DNA of 5,659 bases from Prevotellaceae bacterium (GTDB lineage Bacteria > Bacteroidota > Bacteroidia > Bacteroidales > Bacteroidaceae): assembly GCA_021204545.1 (NCBI GenBank), contig JAJPZF010000160.1:1-5659 (forward strand). Direction: 5' to 3'. Positions 5,641 to 5,659 of the stretch are shown piece by piece. Numbering within the stretch: the stretch's first letter is position 1; each line of letters begins with the position of its first letter. Position numbers and translations under genes: made by a program. The notes beneath the pieces were generated by a model that was not told where the DNA came from, made no database searches, and saw only the letters and a program-made list of their open reading frames with translations.

Positions 5641-5659
5641 ATGTATCTTATACACATAT
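5641..5659. other. Probable Nextera/Tn5 mosaic-end adapter remnant at the sequence end
   Basis: The final 19 bases, ATGTATCTTATACACATAT, align without gaps to the 19-bp mosaic end CTGTCTCTTATACACATCT with 16 identities, including 12 in a row (TCTTATACACAT). The three differences are all C to A. The match has exactly the element length and stops exactly at the end of the sequence, as read-through adapter would. The rival reading is a divergent plus-strand gene starting at ATG 5641 behind a GGAGGGAGG purine run; only six codons would be present. Confidence 0.6.

Overview
The window is 5,659 bases of GC-rich bacterial DNA in which all five genes lie on the minus strand, so it reads from right to left. 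The best taxonomic guess is a GC-rich member of the Bacteroidales (an anaerobic gut-type lineage). The evidence is two sites matching the Bacteroidetes promoter form (TTG or TTTG, a 19-20 base spacer, then TAnnTTTG), starts preceded by A-rich sequence without a well-placed Shine-Dalgarno site, and a secreted or lipoprotein-type flavodoxin and esterase. The genus cannot be settled from this window.

From the right: 5193-5659 holds no convincing gene. It contains a strong promoter candidate at 5564-5595 pointing left and, downstream of it, an apparent leader of about 365 bases before pyrK. The leader carries an alternative-pairing hairpin set (5498-5550), a second perfect 8-bp inverted repeat (5464-5488), an array of about seven imperfect units spaced close to 21 bp (5315-5450), and a third perfect 8-bp inverted repeat (5248-5272) beside a weaker promoter close to the gene. 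The last 19 bases match the 19-bp Nextera/Tn5 mosaic end at 16 positions and are probably sequencing adapter.

Then comes the tightly packed group pyrK-pyrD-yifB. The pyrK and pyrD reading frames overlap by 13 bases, and pyrD and yifB share one base (TGATG). PyrK and PyrD form the NAD-dependent class 1B dihydroorotate dehydrogenase of pyrimidine synthesis. YifB is a ComM-type AAA+ ATPase of the Mg-chelatase-like family, linked in other bacteria to DNA branch migration during transformation.

After a 137-base gap with a clean promoter (1897-1926) comes a second, two-gene unit acting outside the cytoplasm: a lipoprotein flavodoxin with an extra C-terminal domain, and a secreted serine esterase of the Esterase_D type, 25 bases apart. 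The left end (1-112) is non-coding and holds two strong hairpins that look like a dispersed intergenic repeat.

The coding content is ordinary. The least explained part is the pyrK upstream region, with its helically phased array and its cluster of perfect inverted repeats.
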